Assembly: GCA_016745315.1 (NCBI GenBank)
Contig: CP066886.1
Location: forward strand, 6,510,501 to 6,574,500
Direction of reading: 5' to 3'
Length of the DNA stretch: 64,000 bases
Origin: Arthrospira sp. PCC 9108
GTDB lineage: Bacteria > Cyanobacteriota > Cyanobacteriia > Cyanobacteriales > Microcoleaceae
The notes under the pieces are model-generated. The model ran no database searches and was not told the origin of the DNA. It saw nothing but the letters and a program-made list of their open reading frames with translations. Position 1 is the stretch's first letter. The number at the start of each line of letters is the position of its first letter. A program made the position numbers and the translations under genes. Below are positions 35,704 to 45,720 of the stretch, piece by piece.

Positions 35704-38700
35704 TTATAGTTTAGGATTAGCTATAATATCATTATCCGGCCAAGGAATCACCTGTTGAGTTGCCAAATATTCAGCCACAGCGATCGCGCCATAGCGGTTG
35801 AGATGACTAGGGTCAGAGAAATAGTCATAATTATCCGGCCAGCGCCACCCCAAATCAAGAAAAACCAAACCAGTTTCAGCAGCCACCCTCTCCATGTGTT
35901 CCCGGAATTTCTCCTCATAGGCACTGCGAACCGGGTCAAAATAATGATCAGTTAGTGGCATATTGACAAATACCACAGGAATCCGAAACGATTGAGTATA
36001 AGCGATTATATTCTTCAAAGATTGGGTCTGAATGCCTTGTAATTCAAACCCTTGATAATCGCTATCATAATAACCCGAAACCCTAGCATGGTTTTGATAG
36101 TAAATTTCTGGGTCAAAGCGCACCGACAAAGGCAAAAATCCATTAGGCAAAAATCTAGCTTCCTCCTCGGTGTCTGCCTCGGCTAATTCCTGTTGTTCAG
36201 AGGGGGTTGGCGGCGTAGCAAAGGCACGACCATTAGCAATAGATTGTAAAACAGCCTTGAAGCGATCGCGCTGTTTATAGGCTTGGGAAACCTGGGAAAT
36301 TTGCTCTTGAATAGCCTGTTGAAACTGCTGTTGGTCCCACCTTCCTTCTAGGGCAGTTTCAGTTAATGCCAGCAAAGTTTCCTGAAGATTTGGCGGTGCT
36401 TCCAGGACATCAGGGGGGACAATTTGAAAAGTACCTTGGCTAATTTGCTGATAGCCTTCTGATGCCGAAATCGCCTGATAAGTCCGGTCTTCTCGACCAC
36501 TATTTAGCGCCCGCACCCCATCAGCTAAAATAATCAACTGAGGCAATTGTTCAGGGGGCAGAATCCGCCGAATAATTAAATCGACAATTTGCACAGTTGC
36601 CCCATTTATACCAAAATTAAACACCCGTAAAGGCGGATGACCTTCTGCTACTAATGCCTCACTCAAAACCTCTGGATCAATGCCTCGCAAGGCGCGAGAA
36701 CTCCCAATAATTAATATATCTGGGGGTCTTTTATGGGTAGCGATATATTGTTGATAGCGGACAATCTGTTCATCTAGTTGTGAACTTCGGAAGGTCGGGT
36801 AAACAAATTGCGACAAACGGCATTGAGTATCATCAACATCACAAACAGCAGCGATCGCCTGGGACGGTCGGGAAGTAAAACCAGAGTTATTAAAAACCCC
36901 ATCCTCTTCACCGGAACCTAACGCCTGTAAAGCCGATAGCCAACCCGTGGGCGGTGCCGCTGATAAGGAAGGGCCTGTAGGGGTTCCCTCCTCCGTTTCC
37001 GCCTCAGAAATCTCAGCAGAGATAGCAGTCATAGCAATAGAATCAAGCAGATTTCCCACCAGGCGATCGCTTTGCCAAACCATCAAAAATCCCAGTATCC
37101 CACAAGCCACAGCCAGAGCGCGTTTTTGATAGCGCTGAGAGGTTTTTTCAACTACAATATCCGGGCTATTTTTACTGACAAATAAGTGAGAAGCCATCAA
37201 AAATTGGCTAATGGTTTCGCTCAGGTAATGCAGTCCTGATAAAACCTGAGATGATGGCAAATCACTATCTGCACCATCAACATTAATACCCGGAGAAAAT
37301 ACCAACTGCCCCATCTGTTCTCCCGCCCCCGTGGCGGTTAATTCTGAGGTGATAAAATCTTCCGAAGCAGTTAATGGTTGATCTATCTCCGTCGGTTTTA
37401 AAGAAATACCATAGCGCCAGAGGGGGTATTTTTGACCCGCCCGCCGTCCATAGATGCGGACTCCTTCCACCCCTTCAATACCTTGGGCTTGTAAAAATCT
37501 GGCGATCGGGAGGGCGACGCGAGATTGAGAAGGACAAGTAGGCGCTTCTGTCATCACATGGATCAGTTTCCCCTTGCGTAATGCCAGAACTTTAGTTCCC
37601 CCGGTGGCGAGTTTAGTTTCTAGGTTAGGGTTAATCAGACGTTCAATTTGGAATTTAATCGCATCGATATCTCCCAGGGTGGCGAGGGTCTCGGTGGGAG
37701 TTTGCAGGTCGGGATGTTCAAAAGCAGGTAAATTCAGCCAATCAATCCAAGTCGGCTTTTGGGCTTCTTTACCTGTGGGGCTGATTTCTACCCCGTAAAT
37801 GGTGGCGGCGCGAATACCTTGGGGGGCGATCGCATTTAAAATTTCCCGACAAGCGGTGACAACGTTTTCCTTCGGGGGGGAGGGGCGACGACGATTATTT
37901 TTCGTATCTCCTAATTGGTGACAAAACAGGTGTAGGGTAGATTCTTTGAGGGTAGCCCTAAGTCCAATACCTAGATCCGCCAGTTTTTGATTAAGCAGAA
38001 TCGCGATCGCCTCAGAGTCTCCCCACCGCGCCCAATCTTTCAGAATGCGATCGGGCGGAGTTAAGTCAATCCGCAGCATCCAATCAGCTTGAGTTTCCCC
38101 TTCCACCCGTAGTAAAATGCAGGCATCGCGGAACTCTTGCAGTTGCAATTCCCGCAGCCTACTAGCTATCGGTTCTGCTAATAGGGAAGGGTCCGGGCTG
38201 TAGGCTGACTCACACAGTACCCATAACCGCCGCCGTTTCGATGGGGTTGGGGTTGATTTGTCGCCTTTATAGTTGCGAATGCTGACTTTGACACTGACCC
38301 CTAACCCACCCAGAATTTCGCTCAGAATACTGGCGATCGCATCAGGATTACCCCGGCGCGCCAAATTTTCCGGGGTTGCCACTAGGGCAGGTTCCACCGG
38401 ACTATCGGGAGGCGTAGCTAGGTCAGTTGGTGGCGGGTCTGTTTCCGCCGTCGTAGTTTCACTAACCGGGGTAATGATTACCCGGGGCGCTTCAGAGGTA
38501 GTAGTTGACGAAGATGGGCGATCGCCAATGAAAGTGCGATCGGCTAGACCTCCCAACCATTTTCGCAGTCCCACCCCCTGACTCTCATCTTCTGTTGACC
38601 CGTTAGGGGTCCTTGTCGGTGTTTCTGTCCCCGTAGTCGGATAATCCAGTTTAACCGTCCAATCTGGGCGTTTAGCACCGACCTCCCGACCCGAAACAAA

Positions 38701-38922
38701 TATCTTATAAATTTTCGGAGCATCGCGGGGCAGTAAAGACTCTAGCGGCGTGCGGTCTAAAGCCATCTTGAATTGAGACACCACCACTGTCTCTCGAGGA
38801 GAGGGGAGTGCCTCGCACAAAATATGTAAATGATTCCCTCGCAACCTGGTCTGTACATCAACCCCGGCAGTGCCAGCAGCATCAATTGACCATTGCTTTA
38901 ATCCTGAATAATCCCTAACCAC
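35704..38922 (-). CDS. Large SGNH-hydrolase-like (DUF1574-type) protein with four N-terminal repeated modules
   Basis: 1072 residues. The N-terminal 600 residues hold about four diverged modules of roughly 100 residues, each with a hydrophobic-Cys/Thr-Glu-Ala strand (LHILCEALPSP, LWVLCESAYSP, LHLFCHQLGD, IHVMTEAPTCP) and a closing I.GR..G...P.W strand. One membrane helix lies at about 600-620 (ALAVACGILGFLMVW). The C-terminal part is SGNH-like: DILIIGSSRALRGI (block I, about 735), VFNFGINGATVQI (block II) and SDPSHLNRYG (block V Asp-His, about 1040). This layout suggests an acyl-transfer or esterase role on an envelope polymer, with the modules on the cytosolic side. Target unknown. Confidence 0.75.
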   Translation of the reverse strand: MVRDYSGLKQWSIDAAGTAGVDVQTRLRGNHLHILCEALPSPRETVVVSQFKMALDRTPLESLLPRDAPKIYKIFVSGREVGAKRPDWTVKLDYPTTGTETPTRTPNGSTEDESQGVGLRKWLGGLADRTFIGDRPSSSTTTSEAPRVIITPVSETTTAETDPPPTDLATPPDSPVEPALVATPENLARRGNPDAIASILSEILGGLGVSVKVSIRNYKGDKSTPTPSKRRRLWVLCESAYSPDPSLLAEPIASRLRELQLQEFRDACILLRVEGETQADWMLRIDLTPPDRILKDWARWGDSEAIAILLNQKLADLGIGLRATLKESTLHLFCHQLGDTKNNRRRPSPPKENVVTACREILNAIAPQGIRAATIYGVEISPTGKEAQKPTWIDWLNLPAFEHPDLQTPTETLATLGDIDAIKFQIERLINPNLETKLATGGTKVLALRKGKLIHVMTEAPTCPSQSRVALPIARFLQAQGIEGVEGVRIYGRRAGQKYPLWRYGISLKPTEIDQPLTASEDFITSELTATGAGEQMGQLVFSPGINVDGADSDLPSSQVLSGLHYLSETISQFLMASHLFVSKNSPDIVVEKTSQRYQKRALAVACGILGFLMVWQSDRLVGNLLDSIAMTAISAEISEAETEEGTPTGPSLSAAPPTGWLSALQALGSGEEDGVFNNSGFTSRPSQAIAAVCDVDDTQCRLSQFVYPTFRSSQLDEQIVRYQQYIATHKRPPDILIIGSSRALRGIDPEVLSEALVAEGHPPLRVFNFGINGATVQIVDLIIRRILPPEQLPQLIILADGVRALNSGREDRTYQAISASEGYQQISQGTFQIVPPDVLEAPPNLQETLLALTETALEGRWDQQQFQQAIQEQISQVSQAYKQRDRFKAVLQSIANGRAFATPPTPSEQQELAEADTEEEARFLPNGFLPLSVRFDPEIYYQNHARVSGYYDSDYQGFELQGIQTQSLKNIIAYTQSFRIPVVFVNMPLTDHYFDPVRSAYEEKFREHMERVAAETGLVFLDLGWRWPDNYDYFSDPSHLNRYGAIAVAEYLATQQVIPWPDNDIIANPKL

Positions 38923-38979
38923 GCGCTACATTACGCCAAAATAAGTTACTATGTATACTGTGCGATTAGTTCAGTGCAT

Positions 38980-39118
38980 CCAATCAGGCTTCAACCCCGG
39001 ACTAGATCCGCTGACCACGCTTTTAAACCCTTGGCAGTAGAGACAGGCAATGGCTTGTCTCCAACTTACTGTTTTTATGTCTGTTTTGAGAGTCTAACGG
39101 GCTCGCTTAAGCCCCGAC
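38980..39118 (+). other. Structured-RNA-like segment in a 323-base gene gap
   Basis: Between the SGNH-like gene and the small gene at 39246. GAGACAGGC (39037-39045) pairs with GCTTGTCTC (39050-39058) around the tetraloop aatg; the outer arms CAGTA and TACTG extend it. A second hairpin, GGGCT...AGCCC, follows at 39101-39116. No T run follows, so these are not simple terminators. The direction of transcription is unknown. An open frame across it (38974-39222) has no family features and is not called. Confidence 0.35.
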
Positions 39119-39245
39119 AATACCATTATACATATTCCCATAGCCAATTTTCATTGGGCTATATCCAGCGGTCTATTGCGGGCAGTTTGCCCCGGATCAC
39201 ATCTTCTGGCATAGTTAGTTAACCAACTGTTGAGGCAAGTTACAG

Positions 39246-39473
39246 ATGTCTTCTGCTTCCGATGATACCCCAGTTTCCGACAATATATCCCCGAAACCCC
39301 CCCTTTTAGCTTCTGATTTACTTATGGCATTGGCAACAGCCCCTGTAGTTGTGGCTTTCGCCGCCATTCATAATGTGCAAGAGTTGGTGTTGAGTTTGAG
39401 TGAGGGTAGCGAGGAAGTTTTCCGAGGCGATCGCCTACCCGTCCTACATTTTCCTAACCAAGTTGATAATTGA
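39246..39473 (+). CDS. Small hypothetical protein
   Basis: 75 residues. A Ser/Pro-rich start is followed by a hydrophobic stretch (about residues 22-42: LLASDLLMALATAPVVVAF) and a short polar tail. It may be a single-pass or membrane-associated peptide. A weak ribosome site (gaggcaag) lies upstream. Not recognised as a family. It could be a real small membrane protein or a chance frame; the clean start and amphipathic composition favour the former slightly. Confidence 0.4.
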   Translation: MSSASDDTPVSDNISPKPPLLASDLLMALATAPVVVAFAAIHNVQELVLSLSEGSEEVFRGDRLPVLHFPNQVDN

Positions 39474-39804
39474 CAGCCCAAAAACCTCCCTGGGATGTTG
39501 ATTTTCCCCATAATTCCTAGCATAATTAAGGCCGAATTGATTAATAAGGGCTGATGGGTGGGGGAGATTTACCTAGGGGGAAAGCCGATTACCTGGGGAC
39601 AGTATATCTGCAATTATTTGTATTTCCCGAAAATGTCTCTCACTAATTTTAGCACAACTAGGGATAATTTAATTGATAAATTAGATACATTCATCGAAAA
39701 TTTAAGAGTTGGATGATGGGAGTGTCAAGGGTAGATATTTTACCGAATGTCTACCGGGGAAGTATAATGACTAAGATATTCTTGCTAACTACGGAACAGG
39801 CCCT
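39474..39804. other. Intergenic region upstream of ppc
   Basis: 331 bases without a gene. It becomes AT-rich toward ppc and includes tgactaagatattct about 35 bases before the start, a possible -10 region. No riboswitch or hairpin with a T run is recognised. Confidence 0.4.
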
Positions 39805-42800
39805 ATGAGTTCACTGGTCCAATCCTCAGAACCAATCCCTAGCGCAGTAGTTTCATCTAATGCACCTGTACAAGCCTCTGACCTGTTGTTAAGGAATCGC
39901 CTAAAAATTGTCGAAGATTTATGGGAAAGTGTCCTACGTCAGGAGTGCGGAGAGCAATTAGTAGATTTACTTCTCCAAATGCGATCGATGACCTCACCAG
40001 AAGGACAAGCATCGCCGCATTTACAAGCCAATGTCTGGCAAATTATCAAAGATCTTGATATCAATGCAGCTATTCGAGCAGCGCGAGCATTTGCCTTGTA
40101 TTTTCAACTGATCAACATAGTCGAGCAACATTATGAGCAGCGCGAGCAAGAGTTAGCCTATGCTCAGATCAAACACCAAGGACCCGCAGAGAGTCCCGCC
40201 GACAAGTCGAATCGCTCCATTTTTGAAACTCGTCATCAGCGCTTTTCCACAGCAGAAGAAGCACCAGTAGAGCTATTAAATCAAACTAGCCGACGCCAAG
40301 ACGATCGCGATTTAGCCACATTCCATAACCTATTTCCGATGCTGCAACGGCTAAACGTCCCTTCCCAGGTGATTCAGCGCCTGCTAAATCAACTGGATAT
40401 TAGGCTAGTGTTTACAGCTCACCCCACAGAAATTGTACGCCATACAATCCGCACCAAACAGAGGCGGATCGCCAAAATTCTCCAGCAACTAGACACAGTA
40501 GACGAAAGTTATGGCAAAGTAGACAATACAAATCCCGAAGCCACCGGGTTAGTAAAAACTTGGACAGGCGAACTACAAGAACAACTAACCGAAGAAATAA
40601 GGCTGTGGTGGCGTACTGATGAACTGCACCAATTTAAGCCCACAGTTTTGGATGAAGTCGAATATAGTTTGCACTATTTCCAGGAAATCTTATTTGATGT
40701 AATTCCGCAACTGTACCAAAGGATTAAACAAACCCTGCAACCCCATTTTCCCCACCTGAAACCACCCAACTACGATTTTTGTAAATTTGGGTCCTGGGTG
40801 GGAGCCGATCGCGATGGTAACCCGTCCGTCACCCCAGAAGTCACCTGGAAAACAGCCTGTTATCAACGGGGTCTGATTATAAACAAATACATTCAAGCCG
40901 TTGATCATCTAAATCAACTGTTAAGCCTATCTCTGCATTGGAGTGACGTTTTACCAGAATTACTCGAATCTCTAGATCGCGATCAGGTACAACTTCCCGA
41001 AGTTTATGATCAGGTAGCCATCCGCTATCGCCAAGAACCCTATAGGCTGAAATTATGCTACATCCTCAAGCGCCTAGAAAATACCCGCGATCGCAATCAG
41101 AGACTTTCGACCAGTAACGAAGTAGAAAGAGAACGCGAGCGCATTGTCACCAAAGAAAACGCCGGAAGTCTCTACCATTCAGGAGCCGCATTTCTGAAGG
41201 AATTAAAGCTAATTGAGCGGAACCTAATGGCCACAGGTATTCAATGCCGAGATTTAGAGAATCTCATCTGTCAAGTGGAAATTTACGGCTTCTATCTAGC
41301 GCGGATGGATATGCGCCAGGAATCGTCCGTCCATAGTACAGCCTTAAATGAAATTGTAGACTATCTGCAACTACTAGCGAGGCCCTACGATGACCTGACC
41401 GAAGCCGAGCGCACCCTGTGGCTAATCACAGAATTGCAAACCCGCCGCCCCCTAATTCCCGCCGAGTTACCCTTTTCCCCAAAAACCTGTGAAACCATTA
41501 ACACTTTCCGGGTCATGCGAGAATTACAGCAGGAATTTGGTCAGGAAATTTGCCAAACCTATATTATCAGCATGAGTCATGATGTTAGTGACCTGCTAGA
41601 GGTGCTGTTGTTAGCCAAGGAAGCCGGACTGTATGACCCAGCCACAGGAATTGGTAATTTGCAGGTAGTACCCCTGTTTGAAACCGTAGAGGATCTTAAA
41701 AAAGCCCCCTCAGTCATGAAAGACTTGTTTGAGTTACCCCTATATCGGGCGATGCTTGCGGGTGGCTACCAGAAATATGAGCAGGTCAGCCAAGATGTGA
41801 ACGCTTCTCTACAGGAGATTATGTTAGGTTACTCCGACAGTAATAAGGATTCGGGGTTCCTCAGTAGCAACTGGGAAATTCACAAAGCCCAGAAAGCCCT
41901 ACAAACCTTGGCTGAATCTTACCATATCAGTATTCGCATCTTTCACGGTCGCGGTGGGTCTGTGGGACGCGGCGGCGGACCAGCTTATAAAGCGATTTTG
42001 GCTCAACCAGGTAAAAGTATTAATGGCCGCATTAAGATTACCGAACAGGGAGAGGTTCTCGCCTCCAAATATTCTCTGTCTCAACTGGCTCTGTATAATT
42101 TGGAGAGTGTAGCCACAGCGGTCATTCAAGCTAGTTTACTCCATACCGGGTTTGATGAAATTGAACCCTGGAATCAAATCATGGAAGAGTTATCTGTGCG
42201 ATCGCGATCGTGTTATCGAGCTTTAATTTATGAACAGCCCGACTTAGTTGATTTCTTTGAGCAGGTAACACCCATTCAGGAAATTAGCCAATTGCAAATT
42301 AGCTCCCGACCCGCTCGCCGCCAAAGTGACAAGAAAAAAGATATTTCCGGTTTACGAGCTATTCCTTGGGTGTTTAGTTGGACTCAGAGCCGCTTTTTGC
42401 TACCCTCTTGGTATGGGGTCGGTACAGCCATAGAGCAGTTTATTCGAGAAGAACCCGAGGAAAATATCAAACTGCTCCGTTACTTTTACATCAAATGGCC
42501 GTTTTTCCGTACCACCATCTCTAAGGCGGAAATGACCCTAGCTAAAGTTGACCTAGAAATGGCTCATCACTATGTGCGGGAGTTGAGCCATCCTCAAGAT
42601 CGCGATCGCTTTGAGGATCTATTTCAGCGTATAGCTAAAGAATTTAATCTGACCCGCCAAATGGTTCTGGAAATTACCGGACAGAAACAGTTACTAGATA
42701 ATGATCCCGTACTTCAGCGCTCAGTGCGACTGCGTAATGGCACAATTATTCCTCTCGGTTTATTGCAGGTGTCTTTACTCCAGCGCCTGCGTCATCATGG

Positions 42801-42912
42801 AACTTCTGCTACTCCCGGAGTAATTCATTCGAGATATAGTAAAGGGGAATTGTTGCGCGGTGCCTTATTAACCATCAACGGTATCGCTGCTGGAATGCGT
42901 AACACAGGCTGA
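39805..42912 (+). CDS. ppc: Phosphoenolpyruvate carboxylase
   Basis: 1035 residues, normal for cyanobacterial enzymes. Motifs: VFTAHPTEIVRHT near residue 202 (catalytic His), LGYSDSNKDSGFLSSNWE near 674, FHGRGGSVGRGGGP near 713 (PEP and bicarbonate binding) and the invariant C-terminal RNTG. It fixes bicarbonate onto PEP to make oxaloacetate, the main anaplerotic reaction beside Rubisco. The N-terminal phosphorylation Ser of plant forms is absent, as in bacteria. The two short insertions near residues 135-165 and 230-250 are usual in this phylum. Confidence 0.98.
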   Translation: MSSLVQSSEPIPSAVVSSNAPVQASDLLLRNRLKIVEDLWESVLRQECGEQLVDLLLQMRSMTSPEGQASPHLQANVWQIIKDLDINAAIRAARAFALYFQLINIVEQHYEQREQELAYAQIKHQGPAESPADKSNRSIFETRHQRFSTAEEAPVELLNQTSRRQDDRDLATFHNLFPMLQRLNVPSQVIQRLLNQLDIRLVFTAHPTEIVRHTIRTKQRRIAKILQQLDTVDESYGKVDNTNPEATGLVKTWTGELQEQLTEEIRLWWRTDELHQFKPTVLDEVEYSLHYFQEILFDVIPQLYQRIKQTLQPHFPHLKPPNYDFCKFGSWVGADRDGNPSVTPEVTWKTACYQRGLIINKYIQAVDHLNQLLSLSLHWSDVLPELLESLDRDQVQLPEVYDQVAIRYRQEPYRLKLCYILKRLENTRDRNQRLSTSNEVERERERIVTKENAGSLYHSGAAFLKELKLIERNLMATGIQCRDLENLICQVEIYGFYLARMDMRQESSVHSTALNEIVDYLQLLARPYDDLTEAERTLWLITELQTRRPLIPAELPFSPKTCETINTFRVMRELQQEFGQEICQTYIISMSHDVSDLLEVLLLAKEAGLYDPATGIGNLQVVPLFETVEDLKKAPSVMKDLFELPLYRAMLAGGYQKYEQVSQDVNASLQEIMLGYSDSNKDSGFLSSNWEIHKAQKALQTLAESYHISIRIFHGRGGSVGRGGGPAYKAILAQPGKSINGRIKITEQGEVLASKYSLSQLALYNLESVATAVIQASLLHTGFDEIEPWNQIMEELSVRSRSCYRALIYEQPDLVDFFEQVTPIQEISQLQISSRPARRQSDKKKDISGLRAIPWVFSWTQSRFLLPSWYGVGTAIEQFIREEPEENIKLLRYFYIKWPFFRTTISKAEMTLAKVDLEMAHHYVRELSHPQDRDRFEDLFQRIAKEFNLTRQMVLEITGQKQLLDNDPVLQRSVRLRNGTIIPLGLLQVSLLQRLRHHGTSATPGVIHSRYSKGELLRGALLTINGIAAGMRNTG

Positions 42913-43095
42913 TTATCTCCAGACCAGGGAGGGAGTTTGGGGGCGCGTTTCCTTAGACTTCCTTGCTACCACAGGAAAAACGTGCTATTGATTAGGGGTA
43001 ATTTTCAGACGTTCCGGGGGCGAGTGCAGGGAGTTGACTGGTTTTTCCAATGGCATATCTAGCACCCGCCCCTACAGTTCACGCTATCGCAATTT

Positions 43096-43698
43096 ATGTC
43101 TGTACAACTTGTACCTTTGCATATCCCTAGTGGTTGGGCAATTCTGCACAATTCTTTTGGTGATGTAGACCCAGTGATTGAACATGGCTACATTATCAAT
43201 GGTGAGTTTTTTAATGAAAATTTGCTATCGGCTAAACCAATTGAGTTCAACGGAATAGACTGGGTGACGGTCGGTGACGGCTATCTATTGCAGTTGGGAT
43301 GGTATCCTGAATATCGTCCAGAAGGCTGTTATCGCCTAACCGTCAGCCAAGGAAGTGATGATCAAAAAATTGTGGTTAAATACGAGTCTAAAGAACGGGA
43401 GGAAATTCGTCAGGTCCTACAGCGTTGTTTGGGTTGGGTTTCCCGTCATGTGGGTATAGATGAAATTGGTAGCCTACTAGAGATTGAAGGAAAACAAATT
43501 GATAAAAATCCGCTGGGTTTCCGGGGAGTCCGCAAAAAAATTGCGGGTATTTCCGGGGATAAACTCAATAGATTAACCTATAGCCAGGTGGGTTGGTGGT
43601 CGCCTGTTTACTATGAGGTTTGCAATATGGCTTATCTCGACCAAAAATCAAATCGGATAGACTATAATGGCTTTACACCAGAGAACAAGATGGCATAA
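43096..43698 (+). CDS. Hypothetical protein
   Basis: 200 residues, not recognised. Soluble, mixed alpha/beta, with aromatic motifs (LLQLGWYPEYRPEGCYRL, SQVGWWSPVYYEVCNMAY) and a basic stretch GFRGVRKKIAGISGDKLNR. No signal peptide or membrane helix. The start region MSVQLVPLHIPSGWAILHNS is a convincing N-terminus. It lies 46 bases before the YbjN gene on the same strand, so co-transcription is likely. A dispersed phrase acccgcccctacag occurs about 20 bases upstream. Confidence 0.65.
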   Translation: MSVQLVPLHIPSGWAILHNSFGDVDPVIEHGYIINGEFFNENLLSAKPIEFNGIDWVTVGDGYLLQLGWYPEYRPEGCYRLTVSQGSDDQKIVVKYESKEREEIRQVLQRCLGWVSRHVGIDEIGSLLEIEGKQIDKNPLGFRGVRKKIAGISGDKLNRLTYSQVGWWSPVYYEVCNMAYLDQKSNRIDYNGFTPENKMA

Positions 43699-43743
43699 TA
43701 ATGCTCACCAATAACTTACTTGATTGAGGAGATTTACACACTA

Positions 43744-44247
43744 ATGGTCGTGTCTGAACAAAATCAACAAGCATCCACATCTACAGACGATCGCTTTTTT
43801 AACCTGCCCTTGTTCGATATCTTAATCGAGTTCTTTAATGAGGATGGTTGGGTTTATAAAGAAATAGAACATCGCCGAGTTGTGGCTTTGGGAATTGAGG
43901 GAAAAAATGGCCGTTTTGATTGCTATGCGATCGCCCGGGAGGAGGAAAAACAAATCACGGTTTACTCGATTTTTCCGGTGAAAGTACCAGACTATAAACG
44001 CCAAAATATCTCGGATTTTGTCACCAGAGCTAATTATGGCATGGTTATTGGTAATTTTGAGATGAATTTCTATGATGGGGAAATTCGCTACAAAACCAGT
44101 TTAGATGTAGCAGGCGATCGCCTAACTCCCGCTTTAATTAAGCATTTGATTTATACCAATGTTTCGACAATGGATAAATTTCTCCCTGGTATTATGTCGA
44201 TTATTTACGGCAATATTTCACCAGAAGAAGCCATATCACGGTACTAA
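43744..44247 (+). CDS. YbjN domain-containing protein
   Basis: 167 residues from the ATG at 43744, chosen because TGAGGAG lies 12 bases upstream; a TTG at 43720 would bury that site. Seen: LIEFFNEDGWVYKEIEHRRV, ITVYSIFPVKVPDYKRQNIS and ANYGMVIGNFEMNFYDGEIRY, which match the YbjN sensory-transduction-like fold related to type III secretion chaperones. YbjN proteins are thought to buffer or regulate partner proteins. Possibly paired with the unknown gene just upstream. An intrinsic terminator follows. Confidence 0.8.
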   Translation: MVVSEQNQQASTSTDDRFFNLPLFDILIEFFNEDGWVYKEIEHRRVVALGIEGKNGRFDCYAIAREEEKQITVYSIFPVKVPDYKRQNISDFVTRANYGMVIGNFEMNFYDGEIRYKTSLDVAGDRLTPALIKHLIYTNVSTMDKFLPGIMSIIYGNISPEEAISRY

Positions 44248-44264
44248 TTGAGTGGGTCACTAGG

Positions 44265-44294
44265 GGCAACCGTCTCTGGTTGCCTACCTTTTTT
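44265..44294 (+). terminator. Intrinsic terminator after the YbjN gene
   Basis: GGCAACC (44265-44271), loop gtctct, GGTTGCC (44278-44284), then tacc and a T6 run. Typical rho-independent form. Confidence 0.8.
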
Positions 44295-44355
44295 CACCCC
44301 CCATAAACCTGACTAAACACTTGACAAAAAAGCAGATTTATGGTAGCATATCGGC

Positions 44356-45656
44356 TTAAAATCGTTGTTGCCAATCGTCACCAACCCGGATGGTAAAATC
44401 CGAATTAATCGCACCAGTAGAAGAAGCCCTAACTGTACCAAAACCGATATGTTCTTGCAACAGTTCAGCACTACCTAAATCTCCCCCCTGCACAATAATC
44501 TGAGTCGATCGCATAGTATAAGGCAACCCCGGCACAACATAAACATTATTAAAGCCTTGCTTAAACAAATAATCCGCGACTCGTTCGGCTGCTTGGGGTT
44601 TCCAGAGGCATTTTGTACAGCAATTTTAATACGTTTAGACAATTCCTGATAACCCGATCGCTCCATAGGTCCAGGTAAGACAAACCCGGTAGAATCCACC
44701 CGAAAATATTGAGCCATAATGCGATCGCGTGCCGCGTCATCAACCACCCAATAACTCGTATATCCGCCCATGTCTCGCCCAGGTAACATCACCATTCGCA
44801 CCTGTTGCGGTTCCAAATTCAACCCAAACTTAACCAGAGTCAGCATCTCCTCAAAATCCAAATTAGTATCAACATACTTCAACATCACCCGAATAATCTG
44901 AGGAATACGCCGCAATACATCAGGACTCTGTAAACGTTCTCGAATAGCCTCCATTAAAGCCTGTTGGCGTTGAATCCTGCCAATATCTCCATAAGCATCA
45001 CTACGGAAGCGAGCAAAATGATCAGCCTGATCACCATCAATAGTTTGCCATCCCGGAGATAAATCAATCTCCAATTGTTGGGTATTATCCCGATAGGACA
45101 TGGGATAGGGAACAAACACCTCCACCCCCCCCAACAAATTCACCAACTCCTTAAAAGCGCCCGTGCTAACCCGGACATAGCGGTTAATCTGCACCTTATT
45201 CAGAGTATCGGCTACCACCTCCGTAGCCAAGGAAGCGCCGCCCCAATAGTTAGCCTCATTAATCTTACCCACACCCATACCAGGGATAAAAACCTCGGTA
45301 TCACGGGGAATTGATAGCAAATTCAGATGGCGATCGCTCGGATTAAAATTAACCAAGATCATGCTATCACTGCGACCCCCAAAAATTGCCCCATCTTCTT
45401 CCTGGTTGGGTAAGGGGGGATCTATCCCCATGACCAAAATATTCACAGGTCGCGACAGACGAAACCGAAAGCGATCGCGCCATAATGAATTGAGGACCAT
45501 CGAGCTATTTTGTGGCTGTTCCGGTTTCAATGGAGACAGCAAAGCCGTTAGCGCCCCCAAAGTCGCGGAAGCGCTAGTAATGATCAGTGCAATAAAACTC
45601 AAAAATATTACCCGCAGGACTTTAGGTTGTCTTTGGTTGGTGGTCGGATAACTCAT
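44356..45656 (-). CDS. LytR-CpsA-Psr (LCP) family protein, frameshifted near the 3' end
   Basis: Read as one gene of about 434 residues from the ATG at 45656; a TTG at 45668 is less likely. One N-terminal membrane helix is followed by the LCP domain: ILVMGIDPP, FGGRSDSMILVNFNP, LLSIPRDTEVFIPG and GVGKINEANYWGG. These carry the Arg and Asp residues that bind pyrophosphate and Mg2+. The frame given runs into an unrelated tail and stops at 44475. Restoring one base in the G4 run at 44595-44598 gives NPQAAERVADYLFKQGFNN and continues to VGDDWQQRF and the stop at 44356, a LytR_C domain. LCP enzymes attach polymers from lipid carriers to peptidoglycan or other surface acceptors. Confidence 0.88.
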
Positions 45657-45720
45657 AAAAATCGCCAATATCCTTTAATCTTGAAAATGAAGTCAACTGA
45701 AGCTGAAAACTTTAAATCGC

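Noticed and set aside
38974..39222. 82-codon plus-strand open frame
   Set aside because: Composition is unlike neighbouring proteins, no ribosome-binding site or family pattern is visible, and it lies over the hairpin-rich segment.
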